A stretch of 52,325 nucleotides of DNA from an uncultured Bacteroides sp. (lineage in GTDB: Bacteria; Bacteroidota; Bacteroidia; Bacteroidales; Bacteroidaceae), in NCBI GenBank assembly GCA_949289345.1, contig CASENS010000105.1, positions 1 through 52,325 of the forward strand. Reading direction: 5' to 3'. Within the stretch, counting starts at the first letter, position 1, and every line of letters begins with the position of its first letter. Below, piece after piece: positions 43,705 to 51,542 of this stretch. The position numbers and the translations under genes were made by a program. The notes below the pieces were generated by a model. That model worked only from the letters and a program-made list of their open reading frames with translations, made no database searches and was not told the origin of the DNA.

Positions 43705-44091
43705 GTGAGGAACTTGTGTAAGCCGGAGAGGCTGAATAAAAAGAAGATAATAGAGAAGGTGTTTGCGGGAGGTTCGCGTTCCTTCTCTATTTTTCCTTTG
43801 CGGGTAGTGTGGCTGCCGGTGGAGGAACTGGATGTGTGGTCTTCTATCCTGGTGAGTGTGTCGAAACGCCGTTTTAAACGGGCGGTGAAGCGCAACCGGG
43901 TAAAGCGCCAGATCCGCGAAGCCTATCGGTTGAACAAACAGCCTTTGCTCGACTCTTTGTCCGCAGCTCAGTGTCGTGTGGCGATAGCTTTCATTTATTT
44001 GGCCGATGAATTGGTGGACACGTCCGTCATTGAAAGCAAAATGAAGATTGCCTTGGCGCGTATCGCCGAGAAAGTGTCTGTCCGAGAATGA
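43705..44091 (+). CDS. rnpA: Ribonuclease P protein component
   Basis: RnpA assists the RNase P RNA in cutting tRNA 5' leaders. The 128-residue protein starts with GTG directly after the hemD stop (TAAGTG). The family signature is [23 protein letters not shown], the basic RNA-binding helix. It overlaps yidD by 4 bases, the common rnpA-yidD pair. Confidence 0.93.
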   Translation: MRNLCKPERLNKKKIIEKVFAGGSRSFSIFPLRVVWLPVEELDVWSSILVSVSKRRFKRAVKRNRVKRQIREAYRLNKQPLLDSLSAAQCRVAIAFIYLADELVDTSVIESKMKIALARIAEKVSVRE

Positions 44092-44312
44092 TAAGACGGG
44101 GGTTGACATATTTGTTGCTGCTGCCCATTTATTTCTATCAGCGTTGCATCTCGCCTATGCTGGGTCCTTCCTGCCGTTTTACACCTACATGCTCCCAATA
44201 TGCCGTTGAAGCATTGAAGAAACATGGCCCTGTCAAAGGACTTTATTTGGCTGTCCGCCGTATTCTCCGTTGTCATCCGTGGGGAGGTTCGGGGTATGAC
44301 CCGGTTCCTTGA
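44088..44312 (+). CDS. yidD: Membrane protein insertion efficiency factor YidD
   Basis: A 74-residue protein with an amphipathic N-terminal helix and the conserved [23 protein letters not shown] and [16 protein letters not shown] blocks. YidD aids YidC-dependent membrane protein insertion. It overlaps rnpA (ATGA), and its stop precedes or overlaps the tatD start. Confidence 0.95.
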   Translation: MIRRGLTYLLLLPIYFYQRCISPMLGPSCRFTPTCSQYAVEALKKHGPVKGLYLAVRRILRCHPWGGSGYDPVP

Positions 44313-44335
44313 AAACTACACCATATTATATATAT

Positions 44336-44980
44336 ATGTCTTATCCGGTCGATATCCATACGCATCGTTTGCCCCTTGTGCCTGGAGAAGCTATTGTGAA
44401 TTGCATGCCCGACACGTACCTTCCCCAACCCCGGAACTGGTATTCCGTAGGCCTTCATCCTTGGCGTTTGGACAGATATGACTGGGAAGATGCCACCTTC
44501 CGGTTTGCGTTTGAGGCCATCCTCTGCCATCCGCAGGTGATAGCGGTAGGTGAAGCGGGGTTGGATAAACTGGTATCAACGCCACTCGCACGCCAGATGG
44601 AAGCGTTCCGTTATCAGGCCGGGCAAGCCGATGCCCTTGGCAAGCCGCTCATTATCCATGCGGTGAAAACCATCGATGAACTGCTGGCTTTGCGGAAAGA
44701 ACTGCGGCCTTCTGTGCCTTGGATTATCCACGGATTTCGTGGAAAACCCTCCCAAGCCGACGCTTATCTGCGTCATGGCTTCTATTTGTCCTTTGGAGAG
44801 AAATACAATGAAGATGCCTTGAGGCGTACTCCTTTTGACAAGTTGTTTTTAGAAACAGACGAAAGCGAGGAAGGCATAGCCAAACTCTATGAGCGTGCTG
44901 CCGGTGTGTGTGCCTTGCCGCTCCCTGTGGTGAAAGAAAACATCGCCCGTAATATCCGTAAAGTCTTTTTTAGCCGTTAA
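44336..44980 (+). CDS. TatD-family metal-dependent hydrolase
   Basis: A 214-residue protein, shorter than E. coli TatD (260), as usual for the Bacteroidetes version. Metal ligands are in order: DIHTHR, GEAGLD, IIHAVKT, IHGFRG and ETDES. TatD enzymes are 3'-5' exonucleases/DNases. The ATG at 44336 is preferred; a TTG at 44309 overlapping the yidD stop would add nine residues. Confidence 0.87.
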   Translation: MSYPVDIHTHRLPLVPGEAIVNCMPDTYLPQPRNWYSVGLHPWRLDRYDWEDATFRFAFEAILCHPQVIAVGEAGLDKLVSTPLARQMEAFRYQAGQADALGKPLIIHAVKTIDELLALRKELRPSVPWIIHGFRGKPSQADAYLRHGFYLSFGEKYNEDALRRTPFDKLFLETDESEEGIAKLYERAAGVCALPLPVVKENIARNIRKVFFSR

Positions 44981-44982
44981 GT

Positions 44983-45013
44983 TTTGTTTCTTCAAAGAAA
45001 GGTCGTACTTTTG
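44983..45013 (+). promoter_or_regulatory. tyrS promoter
   Basis: TTTG at 44983-44986, spacer of exactly 19 bases, TACTTTTG at 45006-45013. The TTTG begins three bases past the tatD stop. Start near 45020, leader about 37 bases. Confidence 0.75.
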
Positions 45014-45056
45014 CGGCAAAGAAACACACTTAAATCATTAAACGATCAATCATTCG

Positions 45057-46349
45057 ATGAATTTTGTAGAAGAATTAAGATGGCGTGGCATGCTCCACGA
45101 TATGATGCCCGGCACTGAAGAGCTGCTGGCAAAGGAACAAGTGACTGCTTACATTGGTTTTGACCCCACGGCTGATTCGTTGCACATCGGACACCTGTGC
45201 AGTGTGATGATTCTTCGTCATTTCCAACGTTGTGGACACAAGCCGTTGGCCCTTATCGGAGGTGCTACAGGTATGATTGGCGACCCTTCGGGCAAGTCGG
45301 CTGAACGCAACCTTCTGACGGAGGAAACATTGCGGCATAACATAGAGGGCATGAAGAGACAGCTGAGCAAGTTCCTGGACTTCGATTCTGACGCTCCCAA
45401 CCATGCCGAGTTGGTGAACAATTACGATTGGATGAAAGACTATACGTTCTTGGATTTCGCCCGCGAAGTGGGTAAACACATCACCGTGAACTACATGATG
45501 GCAAAGGACAGCGTGAAGAAGCGTCTGAACGGTGAGGCACGCGACGGACTGTCATTCACGGAATTCACTTACCAGCTGTTGCAAGGCTATGACTTCCTCC
45601 ATTTGTATGAGACTAAGGGATGCAAACTCCAGATGGGAGGCAGCGACCAGTGGGGAAACATTACAACCGGTGCCGAACTGATTCGCCGTACCAATGGCGG
45701 TGAGGTGTATGCCTTGACTTGTCCGTTGATAACGAAAGCCGATGGCGGCAAGTTCGGTAAGACCGAAAGCGGCAATGTCTGGCTTGATCCGCGCTATACG
45801 TCACCTTATAAGTTCTACCAATTCTGGCTCAACGTGAGCGATGAGGATGCCAAGCGTTACATCAAGATATTTACCGCCTTGAGCAAAGAGGAGGTTGAGG
45901 CTCTGACAGCCGAGCACGAAGCGGCTCCGCATCTGCGCGTTCTTCAGAAGCGTCTGGCCAAGGAAGTCACTGTCATGGTACACTCCGAAGACGATTACAA
46001 TGCAGCCTTGGAGGCGTCTAATATCCTTTTTGGCGGAGGCACGTCCGAAGCTTTGCGAAAATTGGACGAGGCTACGTTGCTGTCCGTGTTCGAAGGAGTT
46101 CCCCAGTTCGAAGTTTCCCGCGATGCTTTGGGAGCCGGTGTGAAAGCCGTGGATCTGTTGACTGAGCAGGCTCCCGTATTCTCCTCAAAGGGTGAGATGC
46201 GTAAGCTGGTACAAGGTGGCGGCGTATCGTTGAACAAAGAGAAACTCGCGGCTTTTGACCGTGTCGTCACTACCGGCGATTTGTTGGATGACAAGTATTT
46301 GCTTGTTCAACGCGGCAAGAAAAACTATTATCTGATTATTGCGAAGTAA
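45057..46349 (+). CDS. tyrS: Tyrosyl-tRNA synthetase
   Basis: Charges tRNA-Tyr. The 430-residue class I synthetase has the HIGH-type motif HIGHL ([13 protein letters not shown]), the tyrosine/ATP region [14 protein letters not shown], the KMSKS-type loop KFGKTESG, and a C-terminal S4 RNA-binding domain ([14 protein letters not shown]). It has its own promoter and a shared terminator with dprA. Confidence 0.97.
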   Translation: MNFVEELRWRGMLHDMMPGTEELLAKEQVTAYIGFDPTADSLHIGHLCSVMILRHFQRCGHKPLALIGGATGMIGDPSGKSAERNLLTEETLRHNIEGMKRQLSKFLDFDSDAPNHAELVNNYDWMKDYTFLDFAREVGKHITVNYMMAKDSVKKRLNGEARDGLSFTEFTYQLLQGYDFLHLYETKGCKLQMGGSDQWGNITTGAELIRRTNGGEVYALTCPLITKADGGKFGKTESGNVWLDPRYTSPYKFYQFWLNVSDEDAKRYIKIFTALSKEEVEALTAEHEAAPHLRVLQKRLAKEVTVMVHSEDDYNAALEASNILFGGGTSEALRKLDEATLLSVFEGVPQFEVSRDALGAGVKAVDLLTEQAPVFSSKGEMRKLVQGGGVSLNKEKLAAFDRVVTTGDLLDDKYLLVQRGKKNYYLIIAK

Positions 46350-46376
46350 ATATTGAACTCTGATTTTTTTCATTGG

Positions 46377-46407
46377 AAAGCCTGGTGCCGGATGGTATCA
46401 GGCTTTT
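46377..46407. terminator. Bidirectional terminator between tyrS and dprA
   Basis: AAAGCCTG (46377-46384), 14-base loop, CAGGCTTT (46399-46406), with a T run on both sides (TTTTTTT before on the plus strand reading the other way, CTTTTA after). It overlaps the dprA stop codon. Confidence 0.65.
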
Positions 46408-47524
46408 ATGCCAATAAATGATATACTCCGCCTACCATAGTCTTGACCACGCTTTTCATTTCCAACTCGAAAAGCAGCGAGAGCATGCGGTTGATTGGGA
46501 TGTCGGTTTCTACGACCAAATTGTTGATATGTGAGTCTCCCCGGCTCAATATTCTGACAATGCGGGTCTCTTCTTCCGACAATTCGGGGAAAAGACTACG
46601 TTGGATGCCTTCCGTTTGCCGTTTGTTTGTATCGCGTCCCCAATTCATGGCTTTCACGAAATCGGAAGCGTCGTTTATTAAGGCGGCTTTGTTGTCCCTG
46701 ATCAACTCGTTGCATCCGCGTGAGAATTCGTCCGAAACACGTCCCGGTACGGCGAAGCAGTCGCGATGATAGCTTCCTGCCAGGCCGGCGGTAATCAAAG
46801 AACCGCCTTTAGCCGCTGATTCCACTACAATAACCGCATCGCTCATGCCTGCCACGATACGGTTGCGGCTGACAAAATTGTATCGGTCCGGTTCTGTGCC
46901 TTTCAAGAACTCGGTCAGCAATCCGCCTTGTTCCAGCATGTCAATGGCGGTTTTGCGATGGACCGATGGATAAATACGGTCTAATCCGTGGGCCAGTACA
47001 GCCACTGTAGAAAGTTTATTGGCTAATGCCGCCCGATGGGCATGCACATCTATCCCGTAAGCCAATCCGCTGACTATCAGCAGTTCCGGACATAAGCTGG
47101 AAAGGTCGTGCAAGAAGTCGGTACAAAACGCCTTGCCATGTTCCGTCGCACGCCGGGTGCCTACCATGCTGACTACCCGCAGCCGGTTCAAGTCTGCGTT
47201 CCCTTTAAAGAAAAGCACCAGCGGCGCGTCTTCACACTCGCGCAGACGTGACGGATAGCGCTCGTCTGTCAGCGTCAGACACTCAATACGGTTTCTTTCG
47301 GCAAACTCCAACTCCTGTTCTGCGCGCTGGAAAGCTGAAGGGTTGTCCAACGCGGAAATCACATTCGCGGAAACCACTCCGGCGTGGCGTTCGTTCAATT
47401 CTCCTCGCAAACGGAACACATCGGCGGCGCTGCCGACAGTTTCTACCAAACGTTTGGCTACGGTATGCCCCACGCCTTGACACAGCGTTAAGGCTATGCT
47501 GCAAATACGCTCGTCGCTATTCAT
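46406..47524 (-). CDS. dprA: DNA-processing protein DprA
   Basis: DprA loads RecA on incoming single-stranded DNA. The 372-residue protein has an N-terminal helix-hairpin-helix-like region (CQGVGHTVAKRLVETVG), the Rossmann-like core with MVGTRRATEHGKAF, IVSGLAYGIDVHAHRAAL and TVAVLAHGLDRIYPSVHR, and a C-terminal winged helix (VETDIPINRMLSLLFELEMK). Start is the ATG at 47524, which overlaps the thioesterase gene by 8 bases; the frame from 47554 extends into it. Confidence 0.93.
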   Translation of the reverse strand: MNSDERICSIALTLCQGVGHTVAKRLVETVGSAADVFRLRGELNERHAGVVSANVISALDNPSAFQRAEQELEFAERNRIECLTLTDERYPSRLRECEDAPLVLFFKGNADLNRLRVVSMVGTRRATEHGKAFCTDFLHDLSSLCPELLIVSGLAYGIDVHAHRAALANKLSTVAVLAHGLDRIYPSVHRKTAIDMLEQGGLLTEFLKGTEPDRYNFVSRNRIVAGMSDAVIVVESAAKGGSLITAGLAGSYHRDCFAVPGRVSDEFSRGCNELIRDNKAALINDASDFVKAMNWGRDTNKRQTEGIQRSLFPELSEEETRIVRILSRGDSHINNLVVETDIPINRMLSLLFELEMKSVVKTMVGGVYHLLA

Positions 47525-47927
47525 GGGTAAAATAAGGGGCAAAAACGTTGTCAAACAAATTGCTGTCGGTCAGGCGGCCGTTCACTACACATACCGTTTC
47601 CACTACGCCTTTCAACGCGAGCTTGCCGTCCGCCTTGCGGTAGATGTCCTGGTAGAACACATACTTGATGCCTTCTTTCTTCAGGTAAAGTTTGGACAAG
47701 AAGACGTCACCGCTTCGCAAAGGTGTCTTGAAGGCCATGGATATGCGGGCCACTACGGGGTCTACCCCCTGTTCGTGCAGGGTGGCGAAGCTGATGCCTG
47801 TTGAGGTGAGGAACTCGTGGCGTGTGTGTTCCAGATAGTGTTGGTAGTTGGCGTTGTTCACAATGCCTTGCAGGTCGCATTCATAGTCGCGCACCTTCAT
47901 TTCCAGTTCATAGATGTATTTGTCCAT
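47517..47927 (-). CDS. 4HBT/YbgC-type acyl-CoA thioesterase
   Basis: A 136-residue hot-dog-fold protein. The active-site stretch RDYECDLQGIVNNANYQHYLEHTRHEFL carries the DxxGhVNNaxY motif, with the aspartate near residue 18. Such enzymes hydrolyse short- or medium-chain acyl-CoA or acyl-ACP. It lies 6 bases after the U32 gene and overlaps dprA by 8 bases. Confidence 0.88.
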   Translation of the reverse strand: MDKYIYELEMKVRDYECDLQGIVNNANYQHYLEHTRHEFLTSTGISFATLHEQGVDPVVARISMAFKTPLRSGDVFLSKLYLKKEGIKYVFYQDIYRKADGKLALKGVVETVCVVNGRLTDSNLFDNVFAPYFTHE

Positions 47928-47933
47928 ATGTGT

Positions 47934-49217
47934 TTATCCTCGTTGATGTTCTACGTCCAAGCCTTTAAATCGCTTCAGTTCCTCCAGCGACACCAGTTTA
48001 TAGAGCTTGTCACTGGGGCGTATCTTGTCACACTTCATGGAGAAGTGCTCGCCCTTGTGTACCACGGGCACGGGCTTGAGGTCGACGCGTGCCTCCTCTA
48101 ATGTCATGTAGATGGCTCCTGTCGTCGGTCCGGTAATCAGCAGCTTGTCTCCCGCGTTCAGCTCGGCGGCTTCCACCACAAACTCTGCCACGCCGATGTT
48201 GGAGAAGTATTTCACTCCTTTGCCTACATAGATCTTGCGTTCCGTGGCTGCCGAGCCGTAGTTCTTTGTCCATTCGCCCAAGCGTTGCCCTAAGTAGTAG
48301 CCGTCCCAGAAGCCACGGTTGAACACCGTAGCCAGCCGGCGGTTCCACTCCTCTATCTTCTCGTCCGTGAACGTGCCCTCCACATAGGCCCGCACCGCCT
48401 CCTTGTAGCATTCCGCTACGGTGCGCACGTACTCCGGCCCGCGTGCACGGCCTTCTATCTTGAACACCCGTACGCCCGCATCCATCATCTTGTTGAGGAA
48501 ATGGATAGTCTTCAGGTCCTTGGGGGACATGATGTACTGGTTGTCTATCTCCAGTTCGGCGTCCGTTTCCTTGTCGCGTACGATGTACGACCGGCGGCAC
48601 ACCTGCATGCACGCTCCCCGGTTGGCCGAGTTGTTCATCTGGTGGAGTGAGAGGTAGCACTTGCCGCTGACGGCCATGCACAAGGCTCCGTGGCAGAACA
48701 TCTCGATACGCACCGGTTGTCCGGAAGGCCCGCAGATGTGCTCCTCTTCAATGGCGCGGTGGATGACTGCCACTTGGTCGAGGTTCAGTTCGCGGGCCAG
48801 CACCACCACGTCGGCAAACTGGGCGTAAAAGCGCAGGGCCTCCACGTTGCTGATGTTGAGCTGCGTGCTGAGGTGCACCTCCTGGCCTATCCGGCGTGCG
48901 TAGGTCATCACCGCCACGTCCGCCGCGATGATGGCCGAGATGCCCGCCTCGTGCGCCGCGTCCACAATGGCGCGCATCAGCGCCAGGTCGTTGTCGTAGA
49001 TGATGGTGTTGACGGTCAGGTAGCTCTTCATCCCGTGCTCGTTGCAGGTGCGGGCTATTTCCTTCAGGTCGTCGGTGGTGAACGTGTTGGCCGAGCGTGC
49101 CCGCATGTTCAAGTTCTCGATGCCGAAGTAGATGGAGTCTGCTCCGGCCTGTATGGCGGCGGCCAGTGACTCGCGCGAGCCTACAGGCGCCATGATTTCA
49201 AAGTCTTTGGTGTCCAT
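47934..49217 (-). CDS. U32-family protein (TrhP-like tRNA hydroxylation protein)
   Basis: A 427-residue protein of peptidase family U32. The TIM-barrel start APVGSRESLAAAIQAGADS and the cysteine-rich block MFCHGALCMAVSGKCYLSLH, then NNSANRGACMQVCRRSY, are typical; four cysteines in this family hold an iron-sulfur cluster. In E. coli and B. subtilis, relatives (TrhP and others) are needed for 5-hydroxyuridine at position 34 of tRNA, so a tRNA-modifying role is more likely than proteolysis. It follows the HEPN gene after 8 bases. Confidence 0.87.
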   Translation of the reverse strand: MDTKDFEIMAPVGSRESLAAAIQAGADSIYFGIENLNMRARSANTFTTDDLKEIARTCNEHGMKSYLTVNTIIYDNDLALMRAIVDAAHEAGISAIIAADVAVMTYARRIGQEVHLSTQLNISNVEALRFYAQFADVVVLARELNLDQVAVIHRAIEEEHICGPSGQPVRIEMFCHGALCMAVSGKCYLSLHQMNNSANRGACMQVCRRSYIVRDKETDAELEIDNQYIMSPKDLKTIHFLNKMMDAGVRVFKIEGRARGPEYVRTVAECYKEAVRAYVEGTFTDEKIEEWNRRLATVFNRGFWDGYYLGQRLGEWTKNYGSAATERKIYVGKGVKYFSNIGVAEFVVEAAELNAGDKLLITGPTTGAIYMTLEEARVDLKPVPVVHKGEHFSMKCDKIRPSDKLYKLVSLEELKRFKGLDVEHQRG

Positions 49218-49225
49218 TGTTTCTT

Positions 49226-49642
49226 CTATAGGTTTGATGGTTCTTTGGTTAGAGACTCAACCGTGTTGATAAATGCTTCAGCCCTTGGCCGAAGCAGTTC
49301 AACCAACCCTGCATCGCAATAGGCAAAATCACTGTAGTCGCTGCTATGACGTTTGTCAAAAAGCAGTCCGAATGTAGTGCTGTGTTCTATCCCAAGCTTG
49401 CCGGTACGGACAAAATGCATAGACAACTGCGTTTTTACTCCGTTATGTGTCGCGGTTTCTATTCCTCGGCTCAACAGCAAGGCTACTGCCGCATAGTAAC
49501 AAGCATAATACAACCGGTTGATAGCCGCGTTGAAGTAACCGCCCTGGTAGAGCAAATCGGCCTCTCCCAACGTGCTGTGAGCACGCTCTAAACGATAGTT
49601 TACAATGGCTTTTCGAGTTTCTTCATCCAGCTGCTGCTTCAT
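49226..49642 (-). CDS. HEPN-domain protein (UPF0332 type), partner of MNT
   Basis: A 138-residue helical protein from the ATG at 49642. The HEPN core AAINRLYYACYYAAVALLLSRGI is clear, followed by THNGVKTQLSMHFV and LLFDKRHSSDYSDF, the RxxxDY feature of the UPF0332 subgroup. A strict RX4-6H ribonuclease motif is not in its usual C-terminal place; R59-x6-H66 is one possible match. With the MNT gene in front (4-base overlap) it forms an MNT-HEPN pair, in which HEPN proteins are often toxins that cut tRNA or mRNA. Confidence 0.8.
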   Translation of the reverse strand: MKQQLDEETRKAIVNYRLERAHSTLGEADLLYQGGYFNAAINRLYYACYYAAVALLLSRGIETATHNGVKTQLSMHFVRTGKLGIEHSTTFGLLFDKRHSSDYSDFAYCDAGLVELLRPRAEAFINTVESLTKEPSNL

Positions 49643-49950
49643 AACAGTATTCCCTCCCGATTGACGTTGATAGTAAACGGGCTGGCCATCTGTTCCCACA
49701 CCCGTCGTAAGGTAACCAGTGCATTGATCGCCACGCCCGTCTGAGCCTCAAGCGCTGAAAGCGGACGGCGCAACTCCAGTTCCTTTTCGGGCGTAGGCGC
49801 CTCGTCACCTTCAAGTAAGATAAGAATGTCTATGTCCGAGTCCGGGCGGGCGTCGCCACGCGCTTCCGAACCATACACGATGGTCTGTGCCGTAGGGGCG
49901 ATATGATGGACAGCGTTAGCTATCATCCGAAGTATTTCCAAACGTTTCAT
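49639..49950 (-). CDS. MNT-family nucleotidyltransferase (antitoxin-type)
   Basis: A 103-residue minimal nucleotidyltransferase. GSEARGDARPDSDIDILI fits the GSx10DxD active-site motif of MntA-type enzymes, which add AMP to the HEPN partner and silence it. First gene of the minus-strand run MNT-HEPN-U32-thioesterase-dprA; -7 box TACCTTTG on the minus strand (plus CAAAGGTA, 49978-49985) lies 28 bases upstream, back to back with the dusB promoter. Confidence 0.85.
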   Translation of the reverse strand: MKRLEILRMIANAVHHIAPTAQTIVYGSEARGDARPDSDIDILILLEGDEAPTPEKELELRRPLSALEAQTGVAINALVTLRRVWEQMASPFTINVNREGILL

Positions 49951-49977
49951 ACAAGCGGCATTTTACGATTACTGCGC

Positions 49978-50035
49978 CAAAGGTACGAATAATCCTCCGC
50001 TTCTTCGCATATCTTCCCGTTTTTCCCTACTTTTG
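49978..50035. promoter_or_regulatory. Divergent -7 boxes for the MNT operon and dusB
   Basis: Minus strand TACCTTTG (plus CAAAGGTA, 49978-49985) for MNT, plus strand TACTTTTG (50028-50035) for dusB, 22 bases before its ATG. No TTTG at the usual spacing for dusB. Confidence 0.5.
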
Positions 50036-50056
50036 CAGCCTAAATGAGAGTGAATT

Positions 50057-51043
50057 ATGAAGATACGAGACATTGACCTGGGCACGCGTCCCGTGATGCT
50101 GGCCCCCATGGAGGACGTCACCGACCCTGCCTTCCGACTGATGTGCAAACGCTTCGGGGCCGACATGGTGTACACCGAGTTCGTGTCGGCCGACGCGCTG
50201 ATACGCTCCGTCAGCAAGACGGAACAGAAACTCGCCATCGCCGACGAGGAACGCCCCGTGGCCATCCAGATATACGGACGCGACACGGCAACCATGGTGG
50301 AGGCCGCGCGCATCGTGGAGCGGGCGCGCCCCGACGTGCTGGACCTCAACTTCGGCTGCCCCGTCAAGCGGGTGGCCGGCAAGGGAGCCGGAGCCGGCAT
50401 GCTGCAGAACGTGCCCCTGATGCTGGAGATAACCCGCGCCGTGGTGGACGCCGTGCGCATACCCGTCACCGTCAAGACACGCTTGGGATGGGACGACGGA
50501 CACAAAATCATCGTCACACTGGCCGAACAGTTGCAGGACTGCGGCATCGCCGCCCTCACCATCCACGGCCGCACCCGGGCACAGATGTACACCGGCGAGG
50601 CCGACTGGACACTGATAGGCGAGGTGAAAAACAACCCCCGCATGCACATCCCCATCATCGGCAACGGCGACATCACCACCCCCCAGCGCGCCCGCGAGTG
50701 CTTCGACCGCTACGGCGTGGACGCCGTCATGATAGGCCGCGCCAGCTTCGGCCGCCCCTGGATATTCCGCGAGGTGAAGCACTACCTGCAGACGGGACAG
50801 GAGCCGGACACCCTTACCCCGCACTGGAAGCTGGACGTGTTGCGCCAAGAGGTGGAGGACAGCGTCAGCCTCCTGGACGAACGCCGGGGCATCCTGCACG
50901 TACGCCGCCACCTGGCAGCCACACCCCTCTTCAAAGGCATACCCAACTTCCGGGAGACACGCATCGCCATGTTGCGGGCCGAGACCAAGGCCGAGCTCTT
51001 CGCCATCCTCGACCGCATCGGGGCGGAGTACCTTCCCCGCTGA
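50057..51043 (+). CDS. dusB: tRNA-dihydrouridine synthase
   Basis: Reduces uridine to dihydrouridine in tRNA D loops with FMN and NADPH. The 328-residue protein has the N-terminal LAPMEDVTDPAFR block, NFGCPVKRVAGKGAGAG with catalytic Cys101, VTVKTRLGWDD, the HGRTRAQMYTGEADW block for FMN phosphate, and GNGDI...IGRASFGRPW. The B-type name rests on overall similarity and is less certain than the family. Strong C-ending codon bias. Confidence 0.92.
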   Translation: MKIRDIDLGTRPVMLAPMEDVTDPAFRLMCKRFGADMVYTEFVSADALIRSVSKTEQKLAIADEERPVAIQIYGRDTATMVEAARIVERARPDVLDLNFGCPVKRVAGKGAGAGMLQNVPLMLEITRAVVDAVRIPVTVKTRLGWDDGHKIIVTLAEQLQDCGIAALTIHGRTRAQMYTGEADWTLIGEVKNNPRMHIPIIGNGDITTPQRARECFDRYGVDAVMIGRASFGRPWIFREVKHYLQTGQEPDTLTPHWKLDVLRQEVEDSVSLLDERRGILHVRRHLAATPLFKGIPNFRETRIAMLRAETKAELFAILDRIGAEYLPR

Positions 51044-51069
51044 CACTTCCACATCCCCCCTTCCCGCAG

Positions 51070-51220
51070 GAGGGTGTGCCGAAATGCAGAAACAAGTCCC
51101 ATCTTGCTTTGTCTAAGGGAGCAAAGCGAAGGGTCTCCCGTTTGTTTTCGCTAATAGGAGATGCTTCACATACGTTCAGCATGACAAAATGATAGCTACT
51201 TTTCATTTCGGCACACCCTC
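51070..51220. mobile_element. MITE-like element with perfect 17-bp inverted ends
   Basis: GAGGGTGTGCCGAAATG (51070-51086) and CATTTCGGCACACCCTC (51204-51220) bound 117 bases without coding capacity. The inner part has a GGGAG...CTCCC palindrome and a GGAGATGCTTCACATACGTT stretch of the sort found in small dispersed elements. No target-site duplication is clear. The right end abuts the 24-bp array exactly. Confidence 0.7.
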
Positions 51221-51339
51221 TCCCTTTATGCGGACGCACTTCACTCCCTTTATGCAGTCACACTTCACCCCTTTTATGCAGTCACACTTCACTCCCCTTA
51301 TGTGGTCACAGTCCACTGTCCTTATATGTATTCAGTTCA
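51220..51339 (+). repeat. Array G: five tandem 24-bp units
   Basis: Units start at 51220, 51244, 51268, 51292 and 51316. The shared pattern is CTCCCTTTATG, a variable GCAGTCACAC-like part, and TTCA. Similarity decays to the right. It joins array F with no gap. Confidence 0.85.
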
Positions 51340-51427
51340 TATGTCGGGCGAAATAATTGACTATGTCGGCCGAAATATAAAATTATGTCGCCCGAAATAG
51401 TAAATTATGTCGGTCGACATACTGGCT
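51340..51427 (+). repeat. Array F: four tandem 22-bp units with complementary centres
   Basis: Units start at 51340, 51362, 51384 and 51406, each beginning TATGTCGnnCGA. Unit centres are TCGGGCGA, TCGGCCGA, TCGCCCGA and TCGGTCGA. Unit 1 is the reverse complement of unit 3 in this part, unit 2 is its own complement, and unit 4 is within a palindrome ATGTCG-GT-CGACAT. Confidence 0.85.
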
Positions 51428-51542
51428 GCATACCGAGACTGTGGGCACACTGACACAGCCGGGGAACGCGGAGCGATGCCCGGTAAGGGTGGGGGACTGC
51501 GGTATGCGGGTAGTGGGGGTGGGGGGACGGCGCGCGCGTGCG

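Larger units (their letters stand above)
51044..51542. other. Intergenic region with MITE-like element and two adjoining tandem arrays
   Basis: These 499 bases lie between convergent dusB and the PAP2-like gene. They hold an element with 17-bp inverted ends (51070-51220), five 24-bp units (51220-51339), four 22-bp units (51340-51427), and a G-rich run with a GCGCGCGCG stretch just before the PAP2 gene stop. No gene is seen. Confidence 0.6.

Noticed and set aside
50143-51192. 349-codon plus-strand frame overlapping dusB in another phase
   Set aside because: R/H/P/G-rich shadow of dusB; dusB shows complete family motifs.
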